NCBI GenBank assembly: GCA_016714045.1
Contig: JADJNY010000008.1
Span: forward strand, 259,735-323,734
From: Planctomycetota bacterium
Lineage (GTDB): Bacteria > Planctomycetota > UBA1135 > GCA-002686595
Direction: 5' to 3'
Length of the DNA stretch: 64,000 nt
Of this stretch, positions 34,759 through 43,518 are shown one piece after another. Every line of letters begins with the position of its first letter. Position 1 is the first letter of the stretch. Made by a program: the position numbers and the translations under genes. The notes below the pieces were generated by a model. That model saw only the letters and a list, made by a program, of their open reading frames with translations, was not told the DNA's origin and did not search any database.

Positions 34759-37700
34759 TCACGCGAGCGTCACGACGAACTCCTGCCCGGGCGTGACGTC
34801 GACGCGCGCCTTCAGCGCGACGACGACGCGCGTCCCGTCCTGGACGAAGCTCGCGGCGTGCTCGCCTTCCTGCGCCGGGAGCGCGTCGACGTACGCGGCG
34901 GAGACGCTCGTCACACGGAGGCCCGCGCGCACCTCGAAGGCGAGCGTCTTCAGCCACATGCGGCCGTACGCGGGCGCGTAGCGCGCGACGAGGCCCTTCG
35001 CGTCGCGTGACTGTGCGTACGTGCCCCAGCCTTCCGGCGTGGTGAACGCAGAGCGGAAGTCGTCCGGCGCGATCCGCGGCGCGAAGCCGAGGTGCGCGTT
35101 GGGCCCGTGCAGCTCGAAGCCGCACGCCGCGAGGTAGACGCCGTAGCTCGCCATCGCGCGCGCGTAGTGGTCGCTGCACTCGACTTCGTTCCACGGGTTG
35201 CGCTTCGACGCGTGGTAGCGGTCGTGGATCGCGCGCTCGACGGCGAGGCCTTCGACCCGCATCCCCTCCCAGAGCATGTGGCTCGCGACCTGGTGCTCGA
35301 AGCCGGTCATGCACTCGTTGAAGTAGCCCGCGGCCCACGCCTCGTTGCCCTTCCCCGTGGCGCTCTCGTGGCCGCCCTTGGGCCACGTGCACATCACGAG
35401 CCCGCCTTCGCCCGGCATCGCGTACCAGCGTCCGCCCTGGATGGTGGAGTCGAAGCGCGCGCGGTACGGCCCGACGTCCGGCGCGAAGTTGTAGCGCCAC
35501 AACGCCGCGAGCGCCGAGCGCGCTTCGTTCGCGGGCACGACGCGCGGTAGCCCGACCTGGTGCGCGAACGACTGGCCGAGCAGCTGGTCGATGTGGCAGC
35601 CCTTGCCCGTGCCGTTCGCCTCGGGGTGCGCGGGGTCGAGCTTCTGCACGAAGTACTCGCCGTCGAACAAGCGCGCGACGAGCGCCTTCGAGCCTCTGTC
35701 CGCGAGCGTCCGGCAGCGCGCCGCGAACTCCGCGTCCCCCCTCTCGCCCGCCATCGCTTCGCTCGCGCGCAGCGCGGCGACGTAGAGCGAGCTCGTCCAC
35801 GCGATCTCGCCCCACCACGACGCGTCGAGCGTGTTGTACTGCTCGCCGTCGAGCAGGCCGTCCTGGTTCGTGTCGCGCGCGAGGACGAGCTCCATCGACT
35901 TCTTCACCCGCGGCCAGATCCGCGCGAGGAACGCGCCGTCCTTCGCCATCTGGTGCTCGCGCCACGCGCGCACGATCGTGCCGCACTGCCCGTCGATCGC
36001 GAGCGAGCGCGCGGCCTCGCCGCGGTAGTCGACGAGGCCCGAGTCGGCGTGGAACGACGTGCCGAAGTCCGTGCGCTCGCGCAGGTCGCGCTCGAGCTCG
36101 GGGAAGACGCGCGCGAGGCCCTGCGCGTACTGCCACACGTGCGTGCACGTGCCGGCGCAGCAGTACGTGCCCTCCCAGCCGTAGAAGCGGCCGTTCGAGA
36201 AACGCAGGCACGTCGCGGTGGCGACGGTCGAGAGGCTCGCGAACGTGCGCTCCAGGAACCAGTGCGGCAGCGTCGAGCGGTCGTACCAGGTCGCGCGCCA
36301 GGCGCGCGTGCTCTCGAAGAGGTAGTCGCGGCGCTCGAATACGTGATTCACCACGTCGACGGCGTTCACGAAGCGCCCGGCGTAGTGGCGACGGAGCTTG
36401 CGCACGTCGGGGATGAAGTCGAGCGCATCCCACGGGAGCCCCCGCACGTGCCACGCGACCACGAACGTGAACGTCGCCTTCGCGCCGGGCGAGAGCGTCG
36501 CGGTGCCGGAAAGGCCGCCGAGGACGGGCCGCGCATCCGCGACCGATGCACTGCTGCCCACTTCGGCGTCCGGGTCCGTCTTGGAGGGCGGCCGGATCCC
36601 TTCACGTCCGAACGAGGCCGCGACATGGGCGCCCCCCGTCGGCGTGAAGTGAGCGAGCGCGATGGATCCGTAGTCCGGCGCATCGCTCAGATCGCCGACG
36701 TCGGTGCGCGGCGAGTCCAGGAAGACGATGTCGTCGACGCCGAGGTTGCCCCATCCGCTGGGCGATCGGTCGACGATCTCGAGTCTCCCCTCCTTGCCGC
36801 TCCACGGTCGCACGTCGAAGTGTTCCAACCGCATTCGGTTCGAATCGAGGCCGGTGGCTGTGGCGACGACGGCACCGTCGACGATCAGGTTGACGCAGGT
36901 ATCTCCAGGATGCCGGCCGCCGCCGATCCGAAACGAGATGAACGGCCGCCGGATCGTGAACGACGGACTGGTGAGCGTCCCGGTGTGCGCGTCCCCTCCC
37001 GCGACGTCCTCGCCGTGCCGCGTCTCGTGGGTGTTCGCGGTGCGCTCGCCGTGCGCATCGACTGGTCCCATGTACTGGGGCAGGTCCGCGACCTTCTGCG
37101 GCCCCGTACCGAACGCGGTGCCCGTCGCAGTCCAAGGCCCCCAGTCCTCGCGCTCGAAATCCTCGAACGGGAGGTCGGGGCGGCGCGAGGTCGGCTTCGC
37201 CGGCGGCGTGCATCCGCCTTCGAGGACGGTGAACCCATCGTGTCGATGCGAGTTCATGTATCGCCGACCGTCGATGCGCGGCAAGGTGATCGGCGCCACT
37301 GTGTTCTCGATCCACCCGAGCAGCTCGATCTCGAGCGGCTCCTTGCCCGTGTTCTCGACGACGTATTCACACACGATCGCCGGCAGCGACGATTCCTCCG
37401 CGTCGAGCGGCACGAAGGGCGAGAACGCCTCGAGCGTCACGCGGAACGGCACGTCGGCGTCCGAGTACTCGACGAACGCCTCGGGGTACTCTCCGCGGAA
37501 GCGGATCGAGCGGAACCCGTCGCGATCGATCGAGCGCGACCACGTGCGCGCGCCCGCCTTCGCGAAGAGGTGGAAGCCCTGCTCGAAGCTCGAGCGGCGC
37601 GCGAGCGGCGTCTTGTAGTGCGGCCCTTGTCCCGAGCGGAACTCCTCCTCGACGGGCGCGTTGAAGATGTCCCACAACCACAGCTTCCCGTCGCCGCCGA

Positions 37701-38088
37701 GGTAGACCTGCCCGCAGCCGATGCCGCCGATCGGCATGCCGATCCAGTCGAGCTCACCCTTCTCCGACGTGTAGACCGTCGGCTCGCCGCGCGCCGTGAG
37801 CGACGCGACCCACGCCGGGTCGAGCTGCTTGTCGCGCGGGATCGGGAAGTCGTCCGGCTCGAACGGACCTGCGAACGGCGCGACGAACGTCGCGCGCGCC
37901 GCGAGCGCCGCGCTCGAGAGCCCCGCGAGTGTGAGGAACCCGCGGCGGTCGAGCGCGCTCGGCGCGGGCACGAAGCTCGGACCGCAGCTCGTGCCGGGCG
38001 CGCAGCACGCGCGCGCTTCCGCGCGATCGCGCGGCGGGAGCGCGCTCCCGTGCTCGGCCGCGTCCTTCGGCTCAGCTCGGTCCGTCAT
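34759..38088 (-). CDS. GH116 glycosidase, Tat-exported, with inserted lectin-like domain
   Basis: 1109-residue glycoside hydrolase of family 116 (GBA2-like; beta-glucosidase, beta-xylosidase or related). There is a Tat signal with RRGFLTLAGLSSAAL near residue 48. The N-terminal beta-sandwich starts at GMPIGGIGCGQVYLGGDGKL. The catalytic alpha6/alpha6 domain contains GWEGTYCCAGTCTHVWQYAQ (probable nucleophile Glu), LDGEQYNTLDASWWGE (probable acid/base Asp), GKGCHIDQLLGQ and NEVECSDHYARAM. Residues about 308-460 interrupt the sandwich with a domain (TGTLTSPSFTIRRPFISF, GGGRHPGDTCVNLIVDG, GWGNLGVDDIVF) of the kind attached to GH32 enzymes. The start overlaps the mutarotase stop by 17 bases, so the two are co-expressed. 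Confidence 0.92.
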   Translation of the reverse strand: MTDRAEPKDAAEHGSALPPRDRAEARACCAPGTSCGPSFVPAPSALDRRGFLTLAGLSSAALAARATFVAPFAGPFEPDDFPIPRDKQLDPAWVASLTARGEPTVYTSEKGELDWIGMPIGGIGCGQVYLGGDGKLWLWDIFNAPVEEEFRSGQGPHYKTPLARRSSFEQGFHLFAKAGARTWSRSIDRDGFRSIRFRGEYPEAFVEYSDADVPFRVTLEAFSPFVPLDAEESSLPAIVCEYVVENTGKEPLEIELLGWIENTVAPITLPRIDGRRYMNSHRHDGFTVLEGGCTPPAKPTSRRPDLPFEDFEREDWGPWTATGTAFGTGPQKVADLPQYMGPVDAHGERTANTHETRHGEDVAGGDAHTGTLTSPSFTIRRPFISFRIGGGRHPGDTCVNLIVDGAVVATATGLDSNRMRLEHFDVRPWSGKEGRLEIVDRSPSGWGNLGVDDIVFLDSPRTDVGDLSDAPDYGSIALAHFTPTGGAHVAASFGREGIRPPSKTDPDAEVGSSASVADARPVLGGLSGTATLSPGAKATFTFVVAWHVRGLPWDALDFIPDVRKLRRHYAGRFVNAVDVVNHVFERRDYLFESTRAWRATWYDRSTLPHWFLERTFASLSTVATATCLRFSNGRFYGWEGTYCCAGTCTHVWQYAQGLARVFPELERDLRERTDFGTSFHADSGLVDYRGEAARSLAIDGQCGTIVRAWREHQMAKDGAFLARIWPRVKKSMELVLARDTNQDGLLDGEQYNTLDASWWGEIAWTSSLYVAALRASEAMAGERGDAEFAARCRTLADRGSKALVARLFDGEYFVQKLDPAHPEANGTGKGCHIDQLLGQSFAHQVGLPRVVPANEARSALAALWRYNFAPDVGPYRARFDSTIQGGRWYAMPGEGGLVMCTWPKGGHESATGKGNEAWAAGYFNECMTGFEHQVASHMLWEGMRVEGLAVERAIHDRYHASKRNPWNEVECSDHYARAMASYGVYLAACGFELHGPNAHLGFAPRIAPDDFRSAFTTPEGWGTYAQSRDAKGLVARYAPAYGRMWLKTLAFEVRAGLRVTSVSAAYVDALPAQEGEHAASFVQDGTRVVVALKARVDVTPGQEFVVTLA
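36709..37167 (-). other. Inserted carbohydrate-binding-like domain within the GH116 protein
   Basis: Encodes residues about 308-460 of the GH116 protein: a FEREDWGPWTATGTAFG start, then the conserved SPSFTIRRPFISFRIGGG and HPGDTCVNLIVDG segments, and an end at NLGVDDIVFLDSP. The pattern matches the beta-sandwich accessory domain found at the ends of planctomycete GH32 enzymes, here spliced into another fold. Confidence 0.65.
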
Positions 38089-38419
38089 GGTGGAAGACCT
38101 CCTGCATCCGCGCCCACCACTCGCCGTTCGCGCGCGCGGCGATCGGCTCCTGCAGCGGCTCGCAGACCGCCCACCACCGCCGCGTCGTCTCGTCCTGCGC
38201 CATGCGCGCCATGTCCGCGGCGAAATCGCTCCCCGTGTACTCGAAGTACGCGAAGAGCCAGTCGCGCTCGTCGTCGAGCGTCTTGACGAAGATCGAGTAG
38301 TTGCGAATCCCAGAGCGCTCGATCGTCGCGAGCACGCCGGGCCACACCGCCGCGTGCAGCCGCTCGTACTCGGCGCGCGCGCCGGGCTTCAACCGCAGGA
38401 CGAGCCCGTGGCGCTCCAT
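38072..38419 (-). CDS. L-rhamnose/L-fucose mutarotase family protein
   Basis: Small (115-residue) dimeric alpha/beta barrel protein of the RhaM (YiiL, DUF718) family, which interconverts anomers of 6-deoxy sugars. Motifs are RHGLVLRLKPGARAEYERLH, the IRNYSIFV segment, LFAYFEYTGSDF and WWAVCEPLQEP. The ATG at 38419 starts the family's usual MERHGLVLRL; an upstream in-frame ATG would add seven residues. Coupling to the GH116 gene suggests that the released sugar or a partner deoxysugar is its substrate. A link to the fucose operon 15 kb away is plausible. Confidence 0.88.
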   Translation of the reverse strand: MERHGLVLRLKPGARAEYERLHAAVWPGVLATIERSGIRNYSIFVKTLDDERDWLFAYFEYTGSDFAADMARMAQDETTRRWWAVCEPLQEPIAARANGEWWARMQEVFHHDGPS

Positions 38420-38497
38420 GCCGGCAGCGTCGCGCTTCACGAACGCCTCGTCAACGACGCGGGCGCGGCGCGCGCACGGGAACGCGGCGCGAGTCGC

Positions 38498-39358
38498 CTA
38501 GGGCGCCCAGACGAGCCGCATCCCGTTCGTGCGATTGCTGGTCGACGGCGGACAGAACGCGAGCGAGGCGTTGCGGTAGAAGCACTGGTAGTAGCGCGTT
38601 CCTCCGACGGGCGGCACGGCGCCGCGCACGCTGAGCTGGAGGTCGCCCGGCTCCGGGTAGGTGCCCGTTCCTCCAGTGAGGAACTTCGTCCCGATGCGCA
38701 CGACCGAACCCGTCACGCAGCCGAGTCCGTCGTCGACGACCACGGGCGCTTGCTGCGCGTCCCCCTGGAAGAACACGCACGTCGACCCCGAGAGGTTCGT
38801 CGCGGTGAGCACGATCGTGTCCGCGCTCACGCGCGGCGTGCCCGTGCTCGCGAGCAGACCGCCCGCGGCGAACACCGAGTTCGCGCAGCCGCTCCCGGTC
38901 GCCCCGGAGTTCCCGCACGGACACGGAACGAGGGATCCGTCGCCCGGACAGAACGGTGTGGCGCTCGGCGTGATCGGGCCGAGCTGTCCGTCGTTGATCC
39001 ACGCGGTGATCAGCGCCTGCTCGGCGGCCGTCAGACACGCCGGGTTCCCCGCGTCGGCGGTGGGGTCCCCCGTGCAGCCCGAGGCGACAGGCATCGATCC
39101 GTCGAGGATGCGGACGAGGGACGCGTACCCCTTCGTGTTGCCCGGAGAGTAGTAGGACGCGAGCTGCGACTGGAAGTACGCGGAGTTCGGGTTGGGGTGA
39201 CCGATGTTGAAGCCGCCGGAGCCGCCGCTCACGTGGCACGAGCCGCACTTCGCCTGGAAGATCGGGTGAACGCTCGAGAACGTCGTCTGCGCGGCGGCGA
39301 GGTTTCCGCGGAGCGCGAGGGTCACGGCGAGGACGAGGAGGAGCACGAAGCGCTGCAT
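38498..39358 (-). CDS. Secreted c-type-haem-motif protein with Cys-rich C-terminal domain
   Basis: 286 residues. The signal peptide FVLLLVLAVTLALRGNLAAAQ is followed by a short planctomycete-type cytochrome region: FSSVHPIFQAKCGSCHVSGG has one CxxCH haem-binding motif, then SLVRILDGSMPV and LITAWINDGQLGP. The last 150 residues are the shared Cys-rich domain (CPCGNSGATGSGCANS, VFFQGDAQQAP, YYQCFYRNASLAFCPPSTSN, NGMRLVWAP). TACACT (39393-39398) lies 34 bases upstream with GGAG before the ATG. A surface electron-carrier role is possible but unproven. Confidence 0.83.
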   Translation of the reverse strand: MQRFVLLLVLAVTLALRGNLAAAQTTFSSVHPIFQAKCGSCHVSGGSGGFNIGHPNPNSAYFQSQLASYYSPGNTKGYASLVRILDGSMPVASGCTGDPTADAGNPACLTAAEQALITAWINDGQLGPITPSATPFCPGDGSLVPCPCGNSGATGSGCANSVFAAGGLLASTGTPRVSADTIVLTATNLSGSTCVFFQGDAQQAPVVVDDGLGCVTGSVVRIGTKFLTGGTGTYPEPGDLQLSVRGAVPPVGGTRYYQCFYRNASLAFCPPSTSNRTNGMRLVWAP

Positions 39359-39392
39359 GGGGACTCCGGGGACCTGGGGCACGAGCGGCACC

Positions 39393-39398
39393 AGTGTA
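39393..39398 (-). promoter_or_regulatory. TANNNT -10-like element with leader
   Basis: TACACT on the minus strand, 34 bases before the ATG at 39358; GGAG lies in the leader. Confidence 0.3.
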
Positions 39399-39536
39399 CG
39401 CGGCGTTTCGGCGCACGGAACTCCCCCCCGAGAGCTCAGCGCACACTCGGCGTCGAACGGGCTGCTCGTCGGGCCTGGAGGCCCCGCTCTGCCTCCGGTC
39501 CGGGCGGACCGGACGACCCGGGCGGTCCTGCGCCCC

Positions 39537-40673
39537 TCACCAACCGCGCAGCACGCGCCACGCGTCGACCACCACCCCGTCGCGGGCCACGTGGTAGCGA
39601 TCGAACTGCGCGGCCGAGAGGCACGAGTGGTTCGGGACGATCGCGACGCGCGCGCCGATCGGGAGCGCGTCGTAGTCGATCGGCGCGTCGCTCCCGAGCT
39701 CGCCATGCTCCTGCGACAGCGAGCGCACCCGCAGGCCGGGGAAACTGCGCGAGCGGTCCGCGCTCGCGACGGCGCCGAAGCCGCAGCGCGGATCGACGTG
39801 CGTCGGGCCCGCGTCCTTGGACAAGGCGAGCGCGCCCGCGTTGACGAGCAACTCGTTGCGCGCGCGCGCGTGTCCGATCACGGTCGCGACGACCGAGAAC
39901 GCCGCGTCAGCGAGCACGCAGCTCCCGATCGCGGCTTGGAACGCGTCGTAGAAAAGGTAGTTGCCGGGGCGCGCCTCGGTAACGCCAGACAGGTCCTCCA
40001 CCACGCTCATCGTCGGCGTCGAGCCCACGCTGACCTCGGCCGCGGGCGCTCCCGCCGCGCGGAGGCGTTCGGCGAAGCGGACGGTGACCTCGCGCTCGGC
40101 GCGCGCGACGGCGTGGAGCTCCTCGCGCCGCGTCGCGCGATAGGCGTGGCCCGCGTGGGTGAGCACGCCGCGGAAGTCGAGGCCGGGGAGCTCCGACAGC
40201 TCGCGCGCGAACGCGACGCTCGCGGCGTCCTCGGGATCCACGCCGGCGCGGTGGTAGCCGCAGTCGAGCTTGAGGAACACCGGGGTGCGCCGCGCGGCGC
40301 CGCGCGTCCGCGCCGATAGCGCGCGCGCGGCGTCGGGATGATCGACGAGCAGCGCGAGCCGCCGCACGCGCGCGCCGAGCGCCAGCGCGTCGTCGATGCG
40401 GTCGAGCGCGATCGGGACCGCCCAGGTCAGGTCGTCGAAGCCCGCGTCGGCGAGCCCGCGCGCTTCGGCCAGCGTCGACACCGTGACGCCGCCGAAGTGG
40501 CCGCGGACGGAGAGGCGCGCGATCTCCGCGCACTTGTGCGTCTTCACGTGCGGCCGCAGACGGACGCCGAGGCGCGTCATCCGCTCCGCCATGCGCGCCG
40601 CGTTGCGCTCGAGACGCGACAGGTCGACCACGGCGCACGGCGTCGGGAGTTCTTCGATCCGCATGCGCGGCAT
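39537..40673 (-). CDS. D-serine dehydratase / D-threonine aldolase-like PLP enzyme
   Basis: Fold-type III PLP enzyme of 378 residues. The N-terminal alanine-racemase-like barrel carries the PLP lysine in RPHVKTHKCAE (Lys44). The C-terminal beta-domain ends with IVPNHSCLSA, whose His and Cys bind the metal in eukaryotic-type D-serine dehydratases and D-threonine aldolases. Other motifs are TPCAVVDLSRLERN, VFLKLDCGYHRAGV and VSVGSTPTM. It is cytoplasmic and would degrade D-serine, D-threonine or 3-hydroxy-D-aspartate; the sequence does not decide between these. Confidence 0.9.
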   Translation of the reverse strand: MPRMRIEELPTPCAVVDLSRLERNAARMAERMTRLGVRLRPHVKTHKCAEIARLSVRGHFGGVTVSTLAEARGLADAGFDDLTWAVPIALDRIDDALALGARVRRLALLVDHPDAARALSARTRGAARRTPVFLKLDCGYHRAGVDPEDAASVAFARELSELPGLDFRGVLTHAGHAYRATRREELHAVARAEREVTVRFAERLRAAGAPAAEVSVGSTPTMSVVEDLSGVTEARPGNYLFYDAFQAAIGSCVLADAAFSVVATVIGHARARNELLVNAGALALSKDAGPTHVDPRCGFGAVASADRSRSFPGLRVRSLSQEHGELGSDAPIDYDALPIGARVAIVPNHSCLSAAQFDRYHVARDGVVVDAWRVLRGW

Positions 40674-40709
40674 GAGAGCAGAAGCAAGCGTCCGCGCGAA
40701 GCCCAGGGT

Positions 40710-43412
40710 TCACCAGCGGATGCGCACCCCGTTCGTGACGTTCGACGTCGCCGGCGGACAGAAGAGCGCCGCGGTGCTGCGGTACCACGCCTGGTAGTAC
40801 GCGACGACCCCGCTCCCGCTCGTGGTCCCGCTGCGCACGGAGAGCAGCGGGTCGCCGACGGACGGGAACTCCGCCGCGCCGGCGGCGGTCGTGCGCAGCG
40901 CGAGGCGCACGATCGAGCCGTCGATGCAGCGCACGCCGTCGCCGAACACGGCGCCGCCCGCGACGCGCGCGTCGCCCGCGAGGAACAAGACGCCGGTGCT
41001 CGCCGGGAGGCCCGTCGCGTGCAACACGACGCCGTCGGGGCGAGTGCGCCCGACCGCGATGAGCTCGCCGCCGTTCGCGTTCGCGTTCGACGCGCAACCG
41101 CGGCCTGGGCCGCCGAAGTTCCCGCACGGACACGCCGTCGTCACCGCGAAGTCGAGCCCGTCGCCGGCGCAGAAGCGCTCGAGGTCGCAGCCGCCGAGGC
41201 GCGCGACGAGGCGCGACGGCCGCCCGCCCGCCGCCGTGAACGTGCCACCGACGAACAAGGTCGGCCCCTGCCCAGTCCCGTCGTCGACGTCGCCGAGCGC
41301 CGTCGCGGGACCGTCGAGCCCGCCCGCGACCTCGGTCCAGCTCGAGCCGTCGCCGCGCCAGCGCGCGAGGCCGCGCGGTTGTCCGGCCTGGAACTGTCCG
41401 GCCGCGAAGAGCACGGGCCCCGCCCCGTCGTCGAACACGTGCAGGTCGTAGGTCGTGACGAGGAAGATCACCGTGCTCCACGTCCCGGCCGCACCGCGGC
41501 GCCAGATGCCGTTCGTGCCGCCCGTGAAGAGCTCGGGCCCGCTGCTCGCGTCGAAGACCGCGAGCGTGCGCGCGTCGCCGCCGAAGCCGAGGCTGGTCCA
41601 GGTCCCAGCGCGGTAGCTCGCGACCGTGCTGAAGGGCTGCGTGCCGAAGTTGCCGCCGACGATGAGCGCCGGCCCCGAGCCGTCGTCCCACACCGCGAGC
41701 GAGACCCCGACGGCGAGCGCCGAGACCGGCCCGTTCACGGGCGGAGCGGTCCATGCCGTACCGTTCCAGCGCGCGACCTTCGGCACCGGGACCCCGCCCG
41801 CGCTCGTGAAGAACCCGGTCGTGTAGAGCGCGGGCCCCGTCCCGTCGTCGAAGACCGCGAGGGCGAACGCGTCGTCGGAGAGCCCGCCGCCGACCGGCTG
41901 CCAGAGCGCTCCGTCCCAGCGCGCGACGTGGTTCACGAGCACGCCGCCGCTCAGCGTGAACCGGCCGACGGCGTAGAGCTCGCTTCCCGCGCCGAGGCCC
42001 GCGTCGTAGCTCGCGAACGCGCGCACCTCGGGGCCGTACAGCGACGGTCCGCCCTCGAAGCCCGCGCCGAGCGGCTGCCAGGCCGATCCGTCCCAGCGCG
42101 CGACGTTCTTCACGCTGCCGCCCGCGGACGCGTCGAACCGCCCGCCCGCGACGAGCTCGGGGCCGCCGCCGAAGTCGTGCACGCCGTACGCGAGCACGTA
42201 GTCGCTCGCGCCCGAGCCGAGGAAGGCGCCGCCCGCGGGCACGGGGCTCCACGCCCCGCCGTCCCAACGCGCGACGTGGTTCACCGCACGGCCGTCGGCC
42301 CGCAGGAAGTCGCCGCCCGCGAACAGCCGCGGGCCGGCGCCCTCGTCGAAGGTCGCGAACGCGCCGACGAAGGGGACCCCAGCGGTCCCGCCGGTCATTC
42401 CGCTTCCAGCTGGACTCCAATTCGATCCCGCCCAGCGCGCGACGCGCTCCGCGGCGACCCCGCCGGCGTGCGTGAACATCCCGCCGACCCAGAGCTCGCC
42501 CGCCGTCGACGAGCCGAGCCCGAAGACCTCGCCGTCGACGCCGGCGCCGAGCGCGGACCACGCGCTGCCGTTCCAGCGCGCGACGCGGCTCAGCGGGAGC
42601 GCGCCGGAGCTCGCGAAGTTCCCGCCGGCGTACAGCGCGGGCCCGCCGCCTTCGTCGTGCACGTGGAGCGCGCGCACGCGGCTGTTGAACCCGTTGCCGA
42701 CGGCGGACCAGCTCGTGCCGTTCCAGCGCGCGACGTGCTCCGCGGGCGCACCGCCCGCGAGCGTGAACTCGCCAGCGGCGTAGAGCGCGGGCCCGCCCCC
42801 GTCGTCGAAGACGCTGAGCGCAAACACGGGCTGGTCGAGCCCTGTGCCGAGCGCGGACCAGCTCGTGCCGTTCCAGCGCGCGATGCGATTCGCGCTCGCG
42901 CCGCCCGCGACGGTGAACACGCCCGCGGCGACGAGTTCCGGGCCCGCGCCCGAGTCGTACACCGCGAGGGCGAACACCTGGTCGTTCACGCCGCCGCCGA
43001 CCGCGCTCCAGCTCGTGCCGTTCCAGCGGCCGACGCGCGCGAGCGCGACTCCGCCGCCCTGCGTCGCGGTGAAGGCGCCACCGGCGTAGAGCGCGAGCCC
43101 GGCGCCGTCGTCGAAGCCCTCGATCGCGAGCGCGGAGTTGTTCAAACCCGGACCGAGCGCCGACCACGCCGTGCCGTCCCAGCGCGCGATGCCCGAGGTC
43201 GTCACCGTGCTCGCGATCGCGAACGCGCCGCCGGCATAGAGTGCAGGCGGCGTCGAGGGCCCGAGGTCCAGCGCGCGCAACGCGACGACGCGCTGATCGA
43301 ACCCAGGAGCGGAGAAGCCATCGCTCCAGCTGCCGCACTGCGCCTCGGTGTCGGCGGACAAGAGGGCCAGGGCGAGCACGGAAAGGCACGCGTGCGAGCG
43401 GAGCGGGAGCAT
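40710..43412 (-). CDS. Secreted propeller-like repeat protein with Cys-rich C-terminal domain
   Basis: 900-residue secreted protein; signal peptide LSVLALALLSADTEAQ. From about residue 45 to 740 it consists of some 14 repeats of about 50 residues of the form ARWDGTAWSALGxG, VxALxVFDDGGGPALYAGGxF, with TxAGG linking to the next VARWNGTSWS. These are probably blades of one or two beta-propellers. The C-terminal 160 residues are the shared domain (CPCGNFGGPGRGCASN, VLFLAGDARVAGGAVFGDG, YYQAWYRSTAALFCPPAT, final NGVRIRW). A TACCTT element stands six bases before the ATG, so the mRNA may be leaderless. An adhesive or structural surface role is likely; no catalytic motif is seen. Confidence 0.85.
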   Translation of the reverse strand: MLPLRSHACLSVLALALLSADTEAQCGSWSDGFSAPGFDQRVVALRALDLGPSTPPALYAGGAFAIASTVTTSGIARWDGTAWSALGPGLNNSALAIEGFDDGAGLALYAGGAFTATQGGGVALARVGRWNGTSWSAVGGGVNDQVFALAVYDSGAGPELVAAGVFTVAGGASANRIARWNGTSWSALGTGLDQPVFALSVFDDGGGPALYAAGEFTLAGGAPAEHVARWNGTSWSAVGNGFNSRVRALHVHDEGGGPALYAGGNFASSGALPLSRVARWNGSAWSALGAGVDGEVFGLGSSTAGELWVGGMFTHAGGVAAERVARWAGSNWSPAGSGMTGGTAGVPFVGAFATFDEGAGPRLFAGGDFLRADGRAVNHVARWDGGAWSPVPAGGAFLGSGASDYVLAYGVHDFGGGPELVAGGRFDASAGGSVKNVARWDGSAWQPLGAGFEGGPSLYGPEVRAFASYDAGLGAGSELYAVGRFTLSGGVLVNHVARWDGALWQPVGGGLSDDAFALAVFDDGTGPALYTTGFFTSAGGVPVPKVARWNGTAWTAPPVNGPVSALAVGVSLAVWDDGSGPALIVGGNFGTQPFSTVASYRAGTWTSLGFGGDARTLAVFDASSGPELFTGGTNGIWRRGAAGTWSTVIFLVTTYDLHVFDDGAGPVLFAAGQFQAGQPRGLARWRGDGSSWTEVAGGLDGPATALGDVDDGTGQGPTLFVGGTFTAAGGRPSRLVARLGGCDLERFCAGDGLDFAVTTACPCGNFGGPGRGCASNANANGGELIAVGRTRPDGVVLHATGLPASTGVLFLAGDARVAGGAVFGDGVRCIDGSIVRLALRTTAAGAAEFPSVGDPLLSVRSGTTSGSGVVAYYQAWYRSTAALFCPPATSNVTNGVRIRW
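41210..43290 (-). repeat. Array of about 50-codon degenerate coding repeats
   Basis: Roughly 14 imperfect copies of a 140- to 165-base unit encoding ARWDG/TxW and GPALYAGGxF blades within the secreted repeat protein. The recurring plus-strand string GTTCCAGCGCGCGA marks many units. The copies diverge at the DNA level, so this is an old protein repeat rather than a recent tandem array. Confidence 0.75.
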
Positions 43413-43418
43413 GCCACG

Positions 43419-43424
43419 AAGGTA
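43419..43424 (-). promoter_or_regulatory. TANNNT -10-like element, leaderless start candidate
   Basis: TACCTT on the minus strand, preceded by GC, six bases before the ATG at 43412. It lies in the 106-base divergent gap shared with the sialidase-like gene. Confidence 0.4.
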
Positions 43425-43518
43425 GCAGGACGGGCGCCGGACCGTCGGCGGGCAGCGCAGCCCGGGAGCGGATCCGCCTCCCGTTGCGCCGCCGGCGCGG
43501 CCGAGCCACGCTCTGCGC

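Noticed and set aside
41210..43290. Regularly spaced repeats resembling a CRISPR array
   Set aside because: The units are 140-165 bases, degenerate, in frame and encode ARWDG/ALYAGG blades; there is no short identical repeat with unique spacers.
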